Shown: piece by piece, positions 1-12,706 of the stretch
Layout of the letters: every line of letters begins with the position of its first letter
Position numbering within the stretch: position 1 is the first letter of the stretch
Source of the DNA: Anisus vortex
Lineage: Eukaryota; Mollusca; Gastropoda; Planorbidae
NCBI GenBank assembly: GCA_949126835.1
Contig: OX421507.1
Coordinates: 32,936,882-33,000,881 of the forward strand
Direction of reading: 5' to 3'
Length of the DNA stretch: 64,000 nt
Program-made: the position numbers and the translations under genes
Notes under the pieces: generated by a model
What the model saw: the letters and a program-made list of their open reading frames with translations, nothing else
Told to the model about the DNA's origin: nothing
Database searches by the model: none

Positions 1-2360
1 CGAACTGGATCTCGATCGTTATCTGATCTTTATATTATTCAGCCATCTGCACGAACTGGATCTCGATAATTATCTGATCTTTATATTATACAGCCATCTG
101 CACGAACTGGATCTCGATCGTTATCTGATCTTTATATTATACAGCCATCTGCACGAACTGGATCTCGATCGTTATCTGATCTTTATATTATACAGCCATC
201 TGCACGAACTGGATCTCGATCGTTATCTGATCTTTATATTATTCAGCCATCTGCACGAACTGGATCTCGATAATTATCTGATCTTTATATTATACAGCCA
301 TCTGCACGAACTGGATCTCGATCGTTATCTGATCTTTATATTATACAGCCATCTGCCCGAACTGGATCTCGATCGTTATCTGATCTTTATATTATACAGC
401 CATCTGCACGAACTGGATCTCGATCGTTATCTGATCTTTATATTATACAGCCATCTGCAGGAACTGGATCTCGATCGTTATCTGATCTTTATATTATACA
501 GCCATCTGCAGGAACTGGATCTCGATCATTATCTGATCTTTACATTATACAGCCATCTGCAGGAACTGGATCTCGATCATTATCTGATCTTTATATTATA
601 CTGCCATCTGCACGAACTGGATCTCGATCGTTATCTGATCTTTATATTATACAGCCATCTGCAGGAACTGGATCTCGATCATTATCTGATCTTTATATTA
701 TACAGCCATCTGCCCGAACTGGATCTCGATCGTTATCTGATCTTTATATTATTCAGCCATCTGCACGAACTGGATCTCGATAATTATCTGATCTTTATAT
801 TATACTGCCATCTGCACGAACTGGATCTCGATCGTTATCTGATCTTTATATTATACAGCCATCTGCAGGAACTGGATCTCGATCATTATCTGATCTTTAT
901 ATTATACAGCCATCTGCAGGAACTGGATCTCGATCGTTATCTGATCTTTATATTATACAGCCATCTGCAGGAACTGGATCTCGATCATTATCTGATCTTT
1001 ATATTATACAGCCATCTGCACGAACTGGATCTCGATCGTTATCAGATCTTTATATTATACAGCCATCTGCACGAACTGGATCTCGATCATTATCTGATCT
1101 TTATATTATACAGCCATCTGCACGAACTGGATCTCGATCATTATCTGATCTTTATATTATACAGCCATCTGCAGGAACTGGATCTCGATCGTTATCTGAT
1201 CTTTATATTATACAGCCATCTGCAGGAACTGGATCTCGATCGTTATCTGATCTTTATATTATACAGCCATCTGCAGGAACTGGATCTCGATCATTATCTG
1301 ATCTTTACATTATACAGCCATCTGCAGGAACTGGATCTCGATCATTATCTGATCTTTATATTATACTGCCATCTGCACGAACTGGATCTCGATCGTTATC
1401 TGATCTTTATATTATACAGCCATCTGCAGGAACTGGATCTCGATCATTATCTGATCTTTATATTATACAGCCATCTGCCCGAACTGGATCTCGATCGTTA
1501 TCTGATCTTTATATTATTCAGCCATCTGCACGAACTGGATCTCGATAATTATCTGATCTTTATATTATACTGCCATCTGCACGAACTGGATCTCGATCGT
1601 TATCTGATCTTTATATTATACAGCCATCTGCAGGAACTGGATCTCGATCATTATCTGATCTTTATATTATACAGCCATCTGCAGGAACTGGATCTCGATC
1701 GTTATCTGATCTTTATATTATACAGCCATCTGCAGGAACTGGATCTCGATCATTATCTGATCTTTATATTATACAGCCATCTGCACGAACTGGATCTCGA
1801 TCGTTATCAGATCTTTATATTATACAGCCATCTGCACGAACTGGATCTCGATCATTATCTGATCTTTATATTATACAGCCATCTGCACGAACTGGATCTC
1901 GATCATTATCTGATCTTTATATTATACAGCCATCTGCAGGAACTGGATCTCGATCATTATCTGATCTTTATATTATACAGCCATCTGCACGAACTGGATC
2001 TCGATCATTATCTGATCTTTATATTATACAGCCATCTGCACGAACTGGATCTCGATCATTATCTGATCTTTATATTATACAGCCATCTGCACGAACTGGA
2101 TCTCGATCATTATCTGATCTTTATATTATACAGCCATCTGCAGGAACTGGATCTCGATCATTATCTGATCTTTATATTATACAGCCATCTGCACGAACTG
2201 GATCTCGATCGTTATCTGATCTTTATATTATACAGCCATCTGCACGAACTGGATCTCGATCATTATCTGATCTTTATATTATTCAGCCATCTGCACGAAC
2301 TGGATCTCGATCATTATCTGATCTTTATATTATACTGCCATCTGCACGAACTGGATCTCA
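1..2360. repeat. 51-bp satellite/minisatellite array, about 46 copies
   Basis: Uninterrupted head-to-tail repeats of a 51-bp unit that begins CGAACTGGATCTCGATCG and ends near AGCCATCTGCA. Copies differ by single bases, for example ATCGTT/ATCATT/ATAATT and CACG/CAGG/CCCG. Rare variants recur at a spacing of 765 bp (15 units): TTTACATTATAC at 541 and 1306, and GTTATCAGATC near 1041 and 1806. That shows a higher-order repeat. The array runs off the left edge of the window and ends abruptly near 2360. Although 51 is divisible by 3, no long open frame runs through it, so it is not coding. Confidence 0.97.
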
Positions 2361-3111
2361 CGCTGATGTCAGTAATGATATTCATTCAGAACTCAGCCTG
2401 GGTCCACGTTTGGCTTGCCAAAGGAATTAACTGAAGAATTCGGATTGTTTATGATGTATGACTACTGCGTCTTCACTAGAGGGGAGGGGAATGTCGGGTA
2501 GCATACTTTGTGGGCAATGTCTATTATATCGGGTAGCAATACTGTGTGGGCAATGTCTATTATATCGGGTAGCATACTGTGTGGGCAATGTCTATTATAT
2601 CGGGTAGCAATACTGTGCGGGCAATGTTTATTAAATTGGAGAGATGTTTTCGATTGATTGAATGCAAGTTTGTTAAGGTATTATCTCTTCGACTTGATTA
2701 ATTCTAGGCGTATTTACTCATCAAAATGTCTTAGCTTGATTGCATTCGTGCATGCGATTCGCTCCTTTATTTGTTTATTTGACAACGCTGTGTCTAGCAG
2801 TGTATACTTTAATGCATGGCCAAAGAGGCAAACTCGTATTTCGGTAACCACACATGCTTGAGATAAGTCGGACTAATCACGCTTTAATAATGCGACTTGC
2901 TTAAAGGCCACGGAAGAGAGTAATGAAACCAACATATCGCTAAATCATTTCATTATAACTGTATGCAACACCTTAAATGCATCGTTCTATAGTAGACCTA
3001 CTACATTTAAGTTGTGTTCTTTTTTTGCTACTCAGTCAAAGCATTAATGCATAGTATAAATCATGTTAGCCACGCATTTGTCCGCATCACCAAATCGTTG
3101 ACATGAAAGTC
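2361..3111. other. Non-coding stretch with a small 41-42 bp tandem repeat
   Basis: No convincing gene. At about 2494-2634 a 41-42 bp unit (GGGTAGCA, TACTGTGTGGGCAATG, TCTATTATATC) is repeated about 3.5 times. The remainder looks unique. A 67-codon open frame at 2658-2861 has no recognisable domain and is treated as chance. Confidence 0.7.
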
Positions 3112-3191
3112 TTAACCCTTCCCGTACCGACCTACTTCAATCTATGCTGCCTTCAGTTCCGCATATAGGCGCCCAGGACTGTAAGGGTTAA
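3112..3191. mobile_element. piggyBac-like MITE, copy 1
   Basis: A 72-bp element (3116-3187) that begins CCCTTCCCGTACC and ends CTGTAAGGG, flanked on both sides by TTAA. CCC...GGG termini inside TTAA duplications are the hallmark of piggyBac-family transposition. Closely similar copies occur at 3261-3333 in inverted orientation and at 53364-53436. Confidence 0.7.
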
Positions 3192-3256
3192 TAGATATTC
3201 CAGACTTTACTGTGTGGGTCAACTATAAATCTCCAGAATCCTCTTGACTTGGGGGC

Positions 3257-3337
3257 TTAACCCTTACAGTCCCGGGCGCGTATATAGCGGAACTGAAGGC
3301 AGCATAGATAGAAGTAGGTCGGTACGGGAAGGGTTAA
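3257..3337. mobile_element. piggyBac-like MITE, copy 2 (inverted relative to copy 1)
   Basis: A 73-bp element (3261-3333) flanked by TTAA, beginning CCCTTACAGTCCC and ending GTACGGGAAGGG. It is the reverse complement of the element 70 bp to the left with only a few differences, so the two could form a hairpin. Confidence 0.7.
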
Positions 3338-3496
3338 TTTAGATACTTTTATAAAATCACACACCACTAACACCAATTGATCGCTAAACATATACGAGAT
3401 GAAGGTGAATGGGGTAAAATAATCTATAAGCCTTTATGTTTTATACATGGGCGCTTATAATATTTCTTTTTTTTATCATCTTCTGGTGTTCTACCA
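3338..3496. other. Short unique spacer between MITE pair and 47-bp array
   Basis: AT-rich sequence with no coding or repeat signal that I recognise. Confidence 0.5.
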
Positions 3497-4908
3497 GGTT
3501 TATCATTCATACTACAATACTAACATTTAATGATGGAGCATGAGGCTTATCATTCATACTACAATACTAGCATTTAATGATGGAGCATGAGGCTTATCAT
3601 TCATACTACAATACTAACATTTAATGATGGAGCATGAGGCTTATCATTCATACTACAATACTAACATTTAATGATGGAGCATGAGGCTTATCATTCATAC
3701 TACAATACTAACATTTAATGATGGAGCATGAGGCTTATCATTCAAACTACAATACTAACATTTAATGATGGAGCATGAGGCTTATCATTCATACTACAAT
3801 ACTATCATTTAATGATGGAGCATGAGGCTTATCATTCATACTACAATACTAGCATTTAATGATGGAGCATGAGGCTTATCATTCATACTACAATACTAAC
3901 ATTTAATGATGGAGCATGAGGCTTATCATTCATACTACAATACTAACATTTAATGATGGAGCATGAGGCTTATCATTCATACTACAATACTATCATTTAA
4001 TGATGGAGCATGAGGCTTATCATTCATACTACAATACTATCATTTAATGATGGAGCATGAGGCTTATCATTCATACTACAATACTAACATTTAATGATGG
4101 AGCATGAGGCTTATCATTCATACTACAATACTAGCATTTAATGATGGAGCATGAGGCTTATCATTCATACTACAATACTAACATTTAATGATGGAGCATG
4201 AGGCTTATCATTCATACTACAATACTAACATTTAATGATGGAGCATGAGGCTTATCATTCATACTACAATACTAACATTTAATGATGGAGCATGAGGCTT
4301 ATCATTCATACTACAATACTAACATTTAATGATGGAGCATGAGGCTTATCATTCATACTACAATACTATCATTTAATGATGGAGCATGAGGCTTATCATT
4401 CATACTACAATACTAGCATTTAATGATGGAGCATGAGGCTTATCATTCATACTACAATACTATCATTTAATGATGGAGCATGAGGCTTATCATTCATACT
4501 ACAATACTAACATTTAATGATGGAGCATGAGGCTTATCATTCATACTACAATACTATCATTTAATGATGGAGCATGAGGCTTATCATTCATACTACAATA
4601 CTATCATTTAATGATGGAGCATGAGGCTTATCATTCATACTACAATACTAAAATTTAATGATGGAGCATGAGGCTTATCATTCATACTACAATACTATCA
4701 TTTAATGATGGAGCATGAGGCTTATCATTCATACTACAATACTAACATTTAATGATGGAGCATGAGGCTTATCATTCATACTACAATACTAACATTTAAT
4801 GATGGAGCATGAGGCTTACCCTATCATTCATACTACAATACTAACATTTAATGATGGAGCATCAGGCTCATCATTCATACTACAATACTAACATTTAATG
4901 ATGGAGCA
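3497..4908. repeat. 47-bp minisatellite, about 30 copies
   Basis: Unit of 47 bp containing GGCTTATCATTCATACTAC and TTTAATGATGGAGCATGA. Copies are nearly identical, with one polymorphic site (actAaca / actAtca / actAgca). The last two copies diverge (CCCTATCATTC, GGCTCATC). 47 is not a codon multiple and stop codons occur in all frames, so it is not coding. Confidence 0.97.
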
Positions 4909-5346
4909 CTAGCGAAAATGAACAAAAGAAAGGACATCCCACATCCTCCCCCCCCCCCCCCCCGCCCTCCTCTGTCCGGTATGCTGCAGATTAAATCCGT
5001 TCGATGAATGTTCGAGTAGTTAGACACAAAAAGAAGGAAAAAAAAACCAACGCAAATTAAAGCTTGTTTTCTTAGAGTGCGTACCGTAACGTCTCAGGCT
5101 ACCAGTCTCTCAGGTGTGCTTCTACCTCTCGCACTCCACCCCTGCCATAGACGTCAGCAGGAGGCAAGTTGGGCAACTTCCGCCTTGCTTCTTCCCAATA
5201 TTTTTTCTAATACAATAAAGAAATTCTTACAAAAAATATTCTTTTCTTCCTTACCGTCATAAACCTAGACTAGGTTGTTTTTTTTTTATTATTTAGACAT
5301 CCCCTACCTCTCCTCTTTCTCTGAAACATGCGGAAACCGGTGCCTC
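4909..5346. other. Non-coding, poly-C and low-complexity sequence
   Basis: Contains a C-homopolymer run near 4949-4963 and pyrimidine-rich tracts. The 61- and 92-codon open frames here have no domain content, and the second runs into the transposon that follows. Confidence 0.6.
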
Positions 5347-5354
5347 TTTCCAGG

Positions 5355-5714
5355 CAGGGCTGTGGAGTCGGAGTCGAAGAGTCGGAGGAATTTTGGGTAC
5401 CCGGAGTCGGAGTCGGAAAAACAAACAAATGAGGAGTCGGAGTTGGAGTCGGAACATTTATCTACCATTTATCAGTTGGAGTCGAAGAGTCGGAGGAAAT
5501 TTTGGAGTCGGAGTTGGAGTCGGAAGTACAAAAAAATGAGGAGTCGGAGTTAGAGTTGGAACATTTATCTACCATTTATCAGTCGGAGTCGATAAGTCGG
5601 AGTCGGAGGAAATTTTGGTACCTGGAGTCGGAGTTGGAGTAGGAAGTACAAAAAAATGAGGAGTCGGAGTCGGAGTTGGAGTCGGAACATTTATCTACCG
5701 ACTCCACAGCCCTG
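5355..5714. mobile_element. hAT-type MITE with GGAGTC simple repeats
   Basis: A 360-bp element with terminal inverted repeats CAGGGCTGTGGAGTCGG / CCGACTCCACAGCCCTG. It is flanked by an 8-bp target duplication matching at 7 of 8 positions (tttccagg at 5347-5354, ttgccagg at 5715-5722). The interior is built from imperfect GGAGTC/GGAGTT hexamers and three related blocks ending in ACATTTATCTACC. CAG...CTG ends with 8-bp duplications are typical of hAT elements. No transposase is present. Confidence 0.8.
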
Positions 5715-5722
5715 TTGCCAGG

Positions 5723-6969
5723 TTTCTTACCCTCCCCCCTCCGCCCACCTTTTGACTGCAATATACAATATACTTATTTTATTCCCTCGCTTCCTCATCT
5801 ACTCCCCCCCCCATACTTCACCCCCTCCTCTCTCTAAATTCGTATACACAAAAAAAAAAAAACAAGAACTATGCGGTGGGGCAGGAAGTGGAAGGTTCTC
5901 ACTGGAAGAAAGGAGATTAAAAAACAAAAGAGAGTGCTGGAGTGTGGTGGATATAATCTCCAACGTTTGTTTGTCGACTGATGGCGAATGACTTCAGCTA
6001 TGACGTAGGGGGTGTTGTTACCTTGTTTTTTGGCCTTCTGTCTGGCGCCTGCTCCGATTTGTTTCTTCATGCCAGGAGTAAACGGTGAACTCCATCCTGT
6101 TCATTTCTTGTGTCAAGTTCATGTTGTCTTAGAGGGGAGGAAGTGCAAAGAACACACTTAGCTTCTTGGTGCTTTTTTTTTTATTATTGCTTGTTATAAA
6201 TATCATACTAGATATTAATATCCAACTATCGTAAAGGTCATAGGTCATAGAGCTTGGAGCTAACGAAGCTAGACGATGAATGGGTGGGTTCTAGGCTTCA
6301 CTGATAATGTCATTCAGCCGTAGACACTTTCTTACTGTGTTTTTTTTTTCTTTCTTACTGTCATTTTTTTTTTCGATTTTATTAAACGTAGGCGTAGGCT
6401 TACTCTATCTGTCCTCCCTTCTTTCCTTCCGGCGCTGGTGACATCGACCCTTCACCCCAAATTCCCGTTATTCTTCCCAGTTGAAAAATAGCACATAGAC
6501 GTGAAAACCTTGGCCACAAATTTTGTCAAATTGTTAGCCATATCCCCCATCAAAATCAATTTATAGTTTTTTTCTCTGTACACTTTATGGTGCGCATTGG
6601 TAAATTACTATTGAACGTGATATACTGAGATATTTTCGAATTTCTTCCTTTACATATTAAAACAAAAATAAGAATCTTGGACGCTTGTGTTACAAACTAG
6701 TTGTCAGTAAAAAATAATTTAATTCAGTCTTTGTATAGATCTAATGGTTGCCAGATTCCACTTGCATTTACAGTAGATTGTATAAACCATCGAATCGTAC
6801 ATCACTCGTCGCATAAACATTTTGTAAACAAACAGTTCAATCAAAATATTATAATATTATATATCCGAAAGGGTGCTGGTTAGTGCCCGTATATGGTGCT
6901 CTGGCATTCAAAACGAAGCGGCTTAGACAGTTTTTGCGGACTCTCTAAACTTTAAACCCATGCGTCGTT
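5723..6969. other. Non-coding interval upstream of the CARD gene
   Basis: Pyrimidine-rich and homopolymer sequence. Short open frames (5656-5991 on +, 5834-6070 on -) overlap on opposite strands and show no domain. An upstream 5'UTR exon or promoter of the CARD gene could lie here or at 7.4-9.6 kb, but nothing identifies it. Confidence 0.5.
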
Positions 6970-7450
6970 TGTTTTCTACCTTCTTCTTCTTCTTCTTTAT
7001 GTGCCAGGTCTGGAACAGACATCGGCGGTCATGACTCTCCATTCTTTCCTGTTGTTAGCTTTTTGCAGAAAGTTATTATTACTTATGTTGTTGTTCGTGG
7101 CCCATTCGTTCAGGCTTTCTACATATGTTAGCCTTTGTCTTCCTCTGTCTCTCTTACCAGATATTTTCCCACACAAAGCCAGTCTTTCTATACCATTTTT
7201 CCTATAGATGTGTCCTAGAAATTTCATCTGTCTATTCCTAATGGTGTTAATGAGTTCTCTTGAGGTACATGCAGTTTTCAACACCTCTGCATTGGATTTC
7301 TTTTCAGTCCATGATATTCTCATCATCCTTCTTAGAAACCACATTTCTACTGCCTCCAATCTTTTCCTTGTTTCATTATCAATAGTCCAGTCCAACATTC
7401 ACATCCATATTCTAACGCGCTTGTTATTTTTGTTATTTTTTGTGTGTTTT
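6970..7450 (-). mobile_element. Non-LTR retrotransposon reverse transcriptase, C-terminal fragment
   Basis: On the - strand, 7398-6997 reads as 133 codons resembling the C-terminal tail of LINE endonuclease/reverse transcriptase proteins. It has a motif of the type EMWFLRRMMRISWTEKKSN, then RQMKFLGHIYRKNGIE, then GKRDRGRQRLTYVESLNEW. The N-terminal RT palm motifs are absent, so this is a 5'-truncated relic. A CTT microsatellite (about 6980-6997) lies at the 3' side in element orientation, consistent with a simple-repeat LINE tail. Confidence 0.75.
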
Positions 7451-8575
7451 AGACGCTGACGATATGACTCCCGTTATGTTACGTCATCCTGGGAAAACAA
7501 CGAGGGCCTGTGTCACACATACATAGTGTTGTGGGAGGGAGGGAGGGGCGGTGATTGTGAAGTGGGGTATCCTTCCTTTCCAGTGTGTATCTACAGGGGG
7601 AATGGGGGGGGGGGGGTGAACTAGCACAAGGCCGCCAGTGTCAGACACAATCGATCGCTTTGTTTAGTGTAGCGCGTACAGCGGCTGTTGGAATGAACTA
7701 TTTCAGTAAAAGGACGAATGAATGATGTGTTCAATGTAACCTTATAGATGTCATGGATGTGATGGATTATATTTCATAGTTTATAAAACGTGTCCATTAT
7801 ATCGGAGGTCCTGCCTAATCGGGAACGGTCGACCCTCAAATGAAACACAGGTTTGAAACTGGCGAGAACATCTGCAGTGTTTGTCGTCCAAACCGATGGA
7901 CATAGTCCAAGTGTGTAAGTAAGACCATGTTGATCATTGGGAGTAAAGAAAAAGGGGGGGGGGGGACTAGTGATGCAGTGTTCGTCAGTTTCGTTGGCCA
8001 CAACTGTGTGGGGCTACTAGGGGATTGTGTGTTCAGCACAATGCCTCTAATATAATAATAATACTTTCCGACTTTATTCAACTTTCAAGATCGGGATATA
8101 GTTTGTTATTTATTGCAATAATAGTCAAGTGATAGTTATAGCAGGATTTATACATGTGAAGGTGTCAGATTTCTATCTTTTACTTTTACATGATAGTAAA
8201 TAGACATAAATATAATCTATTAACTTGGTAGTTTTAGTGTTCCCTAAGATTAGAAAAACGAATAGTTGGGCAACACTGATCTAGTTGGGATGACAAGTAC
8301 TACAGCTCAGCAAAAATATGGATAACTCCACAAACAGAACTTCACAAGTGTCATGTCAACGATCCAATCTGTAGCACTGGTCAGCTATGAGCATCGACCA
8401 CTCTGTAAATGACCGCTAACTGGAGGAGATAAATGGAAGGGTGGCGATGGGGAAAAGTACGATTTGTTACGGCTACGTATTGATCACGGGGTCTGTCCCT
8501 CTGTGAGAAAACAATTCAATTAAACACAAATGAATGTCGAAAAGCCAGATGTGGTCAGATTTTTCAGCTAAAATA
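7451..8575. other. Non-coding, includes poly-G runs and a partial SINE
   Basis: G homopolymers near 7604-7616 and 7956-7966. About 7965-8050 carries the antisense of the dispersed SINE body (TTGGCCACAACTGTG, then GGGGATTGTGTG). No gene is recognised. Confidence 0.5.
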
Positions 8576-8958
8576 CAGGGTTCTCACACAGTCTGGAAAG
8601 TCTGGAATTTCAAAAAAACAAATCAAGGCCTGGACAACCTTGAATATTGGCATTTTAGCATGGAAAAATAGCCTGTCAGCCTGGAACTTTATCTGAATCT
8701 ATATTTATATCTAAATTTATTATAAAAATGAAGGTCAGACAAAAAACGCCAAACCCATTTTTATACGCCATAAACATCCACTGACCGAGCCTTAGATTAA
8801 TACCTCATTCACTCAATATTTAGGTCACTTAGGGGGAGGAGGCGTGTGACCAATTTACAAACAACGTGTTCCAGCAGCCTGGAATTTGGCTCTTATAGCC
8901 TTGAAATAGTCTGGAAACAGCCTTGAATTTTTTTTAAAGAAAAAATGTGAGAACCCTG
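8576..8958. mobile_element. hAT-like MITE with CAGGGTTCTCACA termini
   Basis: Inverted termini CAGGGTTCTCACA and TGTGAGAACCCTG bound 383 bp whose interior repeats phrases such as AGTCTGGAA and CCTTGAAT. The flanks share an AAAATA string but not a clean 8-bp duplication. The superfamily call therefore rests on the CAG...CTG ends. Confidence 0.6.
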
Positions 8959-9605
8959 AAAATAACCTTCAACTGATGTTTTCTTTCCTTTTTGAAAGTT
9001 AATAAAAAATATGGCTTACAAAGAGAACATCCCATGTTGTTTAGGACTTCTTTTCTTGTGCTTTGTTGGCCAATGCATTTAAAACAAGATTTGAGGCATA
9101 TCAAATGGTTGACTAACAACAATGACATGCTACAAATGAGTTATTGTAAATGAGGCTCATAAAAAGACGTAACATAGTGAGTCATACAGAAGTTAAATTT
9201 AGCGTTGGGTGTTGAAGAGCATGAGGATGAGTACTTGGTCTACTTATTTGTGTAAGCTATGAAGCACCGACTATACTTTATACTGTTTATAATAAATGCG
9301 CTCACTCTGTGTAGTTTAATGTGGAGTGAATGTAGAATATAAGTAAAACTACTGGGAATACGTGATCTATATTGAACTGATTGTTTAGTTAGTATTTGTT
9401 GTCTTAACGTTTAGCAACATATAGTTTCTGAAAAGTGTATTTTTTAAATATGGGCAATGTGTATTTTTTTTAAATATATCATGTACATCGATATTAATAA
9501 GATCAATACACTCTGTGCAGAATTATGTATGTTCTACATTGACACGATCAATGCAAAGTGTGTTGTATGTTCAGCCATATTAACTCGTTCTATTTCCCTC
9601 TACAG
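8959..9605. other. AT-rich non-coding sequence before the first coding exon
   Basis: No domain-bearing open frame. It ends in TTCCCTCTACAG (acceptor at 9605), which suggests that the upstream part is a 5'UTR intron of the CARD gene. Confidence 0.5.
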
Positions 9606-9744
9606 GGCAAGTTCGTCTGAGCTATAGTCTGGGAATGTGACAAGAGGAGGTAAATCTCGCCAGACCAGCCTGCACTTTGGTTAGTGTCCAGGGGCAGACA
9701 ACTGCACGGTTTGTTTGCTTTTTTTGTCAGTAGCAAAAAAAAAA

Positions 9745-12706
9745 ATGGAAGCTGATGTGGCCATCCATAAACCTAAGAATTGGGCCGCCGCTGCTGAGGC
9801 TTCCTGCTACGAGCAGACGGGCAAGGTGAACTTTGTGTACAGCAGCAGACTGAAAGAAAGATCAGCAAGGAGGTCAGCACAAAAAATCAAGGATTCCCCT
9901 TATCTACTAAAGCCTTCAAAGTCTTACGACAATGAACTTGAAACGAGTATTGGAAAGGAATCTCTCTATTTTTCTCAAACAAGAGATGACTTTGGATTAG
10001 GCTATAGAAATGTTATGGAAGAGAGTTCTGGTTGTTCACATAAGGGAGAAAGTGGTTCTGCTGTTGCATCCAAGACATATTGCATACCTTTTCAGTTGGA
10101 TATCAGGCCGGGGTTTATCGGGACTGGAAAAAATTATTCAGACGCCCAAAGAGAGACCATTAGGCCAAAAGATAAACCATCTCCTAAGCAAGGACGTAAA
10201 GGAAAGATAAACAGGTCATTAAAGGATCCAGGTTTAGATACCCTACACATTATGGAACTCAATCAGTCTTCTAGTTTAGATAAAACCACCACAAACCATC
10301 CTACATTTGAAACAGTTACCCCTTTTGAATTCCAGTATAAAAACGACCAACTAGAATCACATTCATCTGGACCAAGCAGTATCTGCCAAAGACCAATCAC
10401 GCTCTTACCATCGTTATCATCGAAACCTTCATTTGCACAACATACTTCCTGCCAAGAAAAGCCATCACCATTAGTGATCCTAGAGGTCAAGGATGGGCCA
10501 ACATTCTTTTATAAACCATCTAATAGAATTGTGACAGATGCAAGCATTGTGGATACAAACGGGATTGGAATTTACACGTCCCCAACATCCCACAGTGTTA
10601 CCAGCGAAGCACTACAAACCGAGACATGTAAAAACGCTAATAGAGCAGCAGGTTATAGTGAAGTTACTCCAAAAATCTATCAGTCAATTACTGGAAATTT
10701 AACTACCAGATCACCGTCTCTATTGCCGAGAGCCATTGGCCTCAGGCGGCCAGATCTATCAGTATTGGAAAAGTCTTCTAGGGCGTCTGAAGAAAAAGTC
10801 TTATCTGATGAAACAGAAGCTACCCATACTTGTTCTAGCAGTGCTTCTACAATTCGCCAAAACACTGAACAAGCTCATGCTCCTAAATCTGTGCCCTTAT
10901 CGTGTCCAGTGCAGGCCACTGCTGTGCCCGGACCCGAACTCTTCATTTCGAGAACTTCTGAGCATGTTAATGCCGCATTCACACTTGGGGATGCAGACAC
11001 AGTTGTAATCCCGCCAAAATTGACCTTGCCTGTTCCAGACCCTGCTCTTAAACAACCTTCCTCAGACATAGCCCAGAAAAATCCTCTGAACGAAGGTTTT
11101 CTCAACACGTCAGAAATTATACAACAGCGAGCAGGAATTAAGCACGATGACATAGTTGTTGGGCCTCGAAGACATATGAGGGCATTGTCGAGTGACACCC
11201 CTGAAGAATCACGACCAAAAAGTTGCAAGGAAGAAATTACGTTCGAGCCATTTGTTGGTGAATCTTCTTTAATGGACAAACCTTACCTCCCGCCACCAAA
11301 ACCTGTGTCTGGAATTCCACAAAGCCATAGTAGACAAAGAAAGAAAGAAGGGCTCATTTTTCCGGAGCAGAATATGAAAGGGAAGAAAATAAAAACTGAC
11401 GTGAAAGCTGTCAGATCTCAAGAAGTCCTCTCTGTTAAAATGGACACTAGACGTTCTGACAGTTTAGAGTCTGGCCATACAAGCAGTGCTGAGAATAGCT
11501 TAGAAAGAATGACAGCAGTTGGCGGCAGCTTAGACAGGGGCAGGTGGAGACCAAAAGAGAAGAAGTCGGGTATCCATAGACCTATTAGAGGAAAGGCTGT
11601 ACAATTCGGCTACACTGAAGATAAATCTTCAAAGGCTCACCGTGGTGAGTTAAGTCCAAAAAAGGGGGGAACTTCAGAACAGTTTAGTAAGTTTTCAAAA
11701 CTCTCAGTAGAAACCAAGCAGTTCTGTAAATCCACTAGCCCCAGCCCTGCTAGGCAAAAGCAACCTCTCAGTCCAAGTGCTTATCAGAAAACAAAATTAC
11801 CCACAGGTTCTTCTCTATCTAAAAAGCAACATCACACTCCAAGGCTAAACATGCTATCCAACATACCAGTGCCCATGAACTATGATCCACCTACGAAAAA
11901 GGTTACTACTTATCCACAGAAAGTGCAACCAACGCCACTAGAATCTTCTACAATGACTTCCGAAAATGTCTCCAATTCGATTTTGTCCAGCGACTCAGCG
12001 AAGTTTTTTGAAGGACAGGCGGAAAAAATATCAAGTTCCACTGCAGCGTCATTAAACTCATCTCACTGCGAGCCATCTTTAAATAATCAAAACCAAAGCA
12101 TGAAAGAAGAAAAAATCCAAACTGCTCCCCCCTCTAAAAAAACTGAAGAAGGTTCATCATCTCCCAATACTCCGAATACATCAAGGAACAAAATACCAGT
12201 TTTACTAAAGAAAGAAAACAGTGTTAAGCCAGTACAAAGCAACTGTTCCGAAAATGGCATAGAAGGCACTACAAAATCTTTAATAGACAGTGGCAATTTA
12301 GAACCGTGTCTTGTCCCTGATAAAAGCAGTGAAACTTTCGATGACCCCCAGACACCTCCTGCCAAACCTAGACTCCACCGCTCCGTGGAGCATCTTGTCG
12401 GAGACGCCAAACTCTCCGTGTTTAACTCCACGGAGAACATACAGCATTTCGAGAACTCTGGCGCCGGAGCGAAAGTTTTTCAAGATTCAGACGACCTGAC
12501 CACAGATCGCGTGGGTCAGCTGAAGAAAGACAAGAGGCTTGCCAAAATTGGTATCCTTAGGCGGGGCTCTGACCGGACGGAGATGTATCGCAGAGGATCG
12601 GACCGTGGGATACCTATCTGCCGCAATGACCCGAGTGTAGAGGACCTGAAGAAAGCAACGAGCCTCAAAGAATTGTGCCAGTCTGTTGCCTCCCTTTTAA
12701 ACATTG
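9745..12706 (+). CDS. CARD gene exon 1 (long disordered region)
   Basis: A single 2962-bp coding exon for 987 residues plus one base. The ATG at 9745 follows an A-run. Acceptor-like sites sit upstream at 9605 (CCCTCTACAG) and 9730 (TTTTTTTGTCAG). The donor is ATTG|gtaagt at 12707. The N-terminal 50 residues (NWAAAAEAS, then basic SRLKERSARRSAQKI) look more ordered than the rest and may be the conserved head. The remainder lacks hydrophobic segments, so it is neither secreted nor membrane-spanning. The open frame continues about 120 bp past the donor into a GGGGTGGGG tract, which is intronic. Confidence 0.88.
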
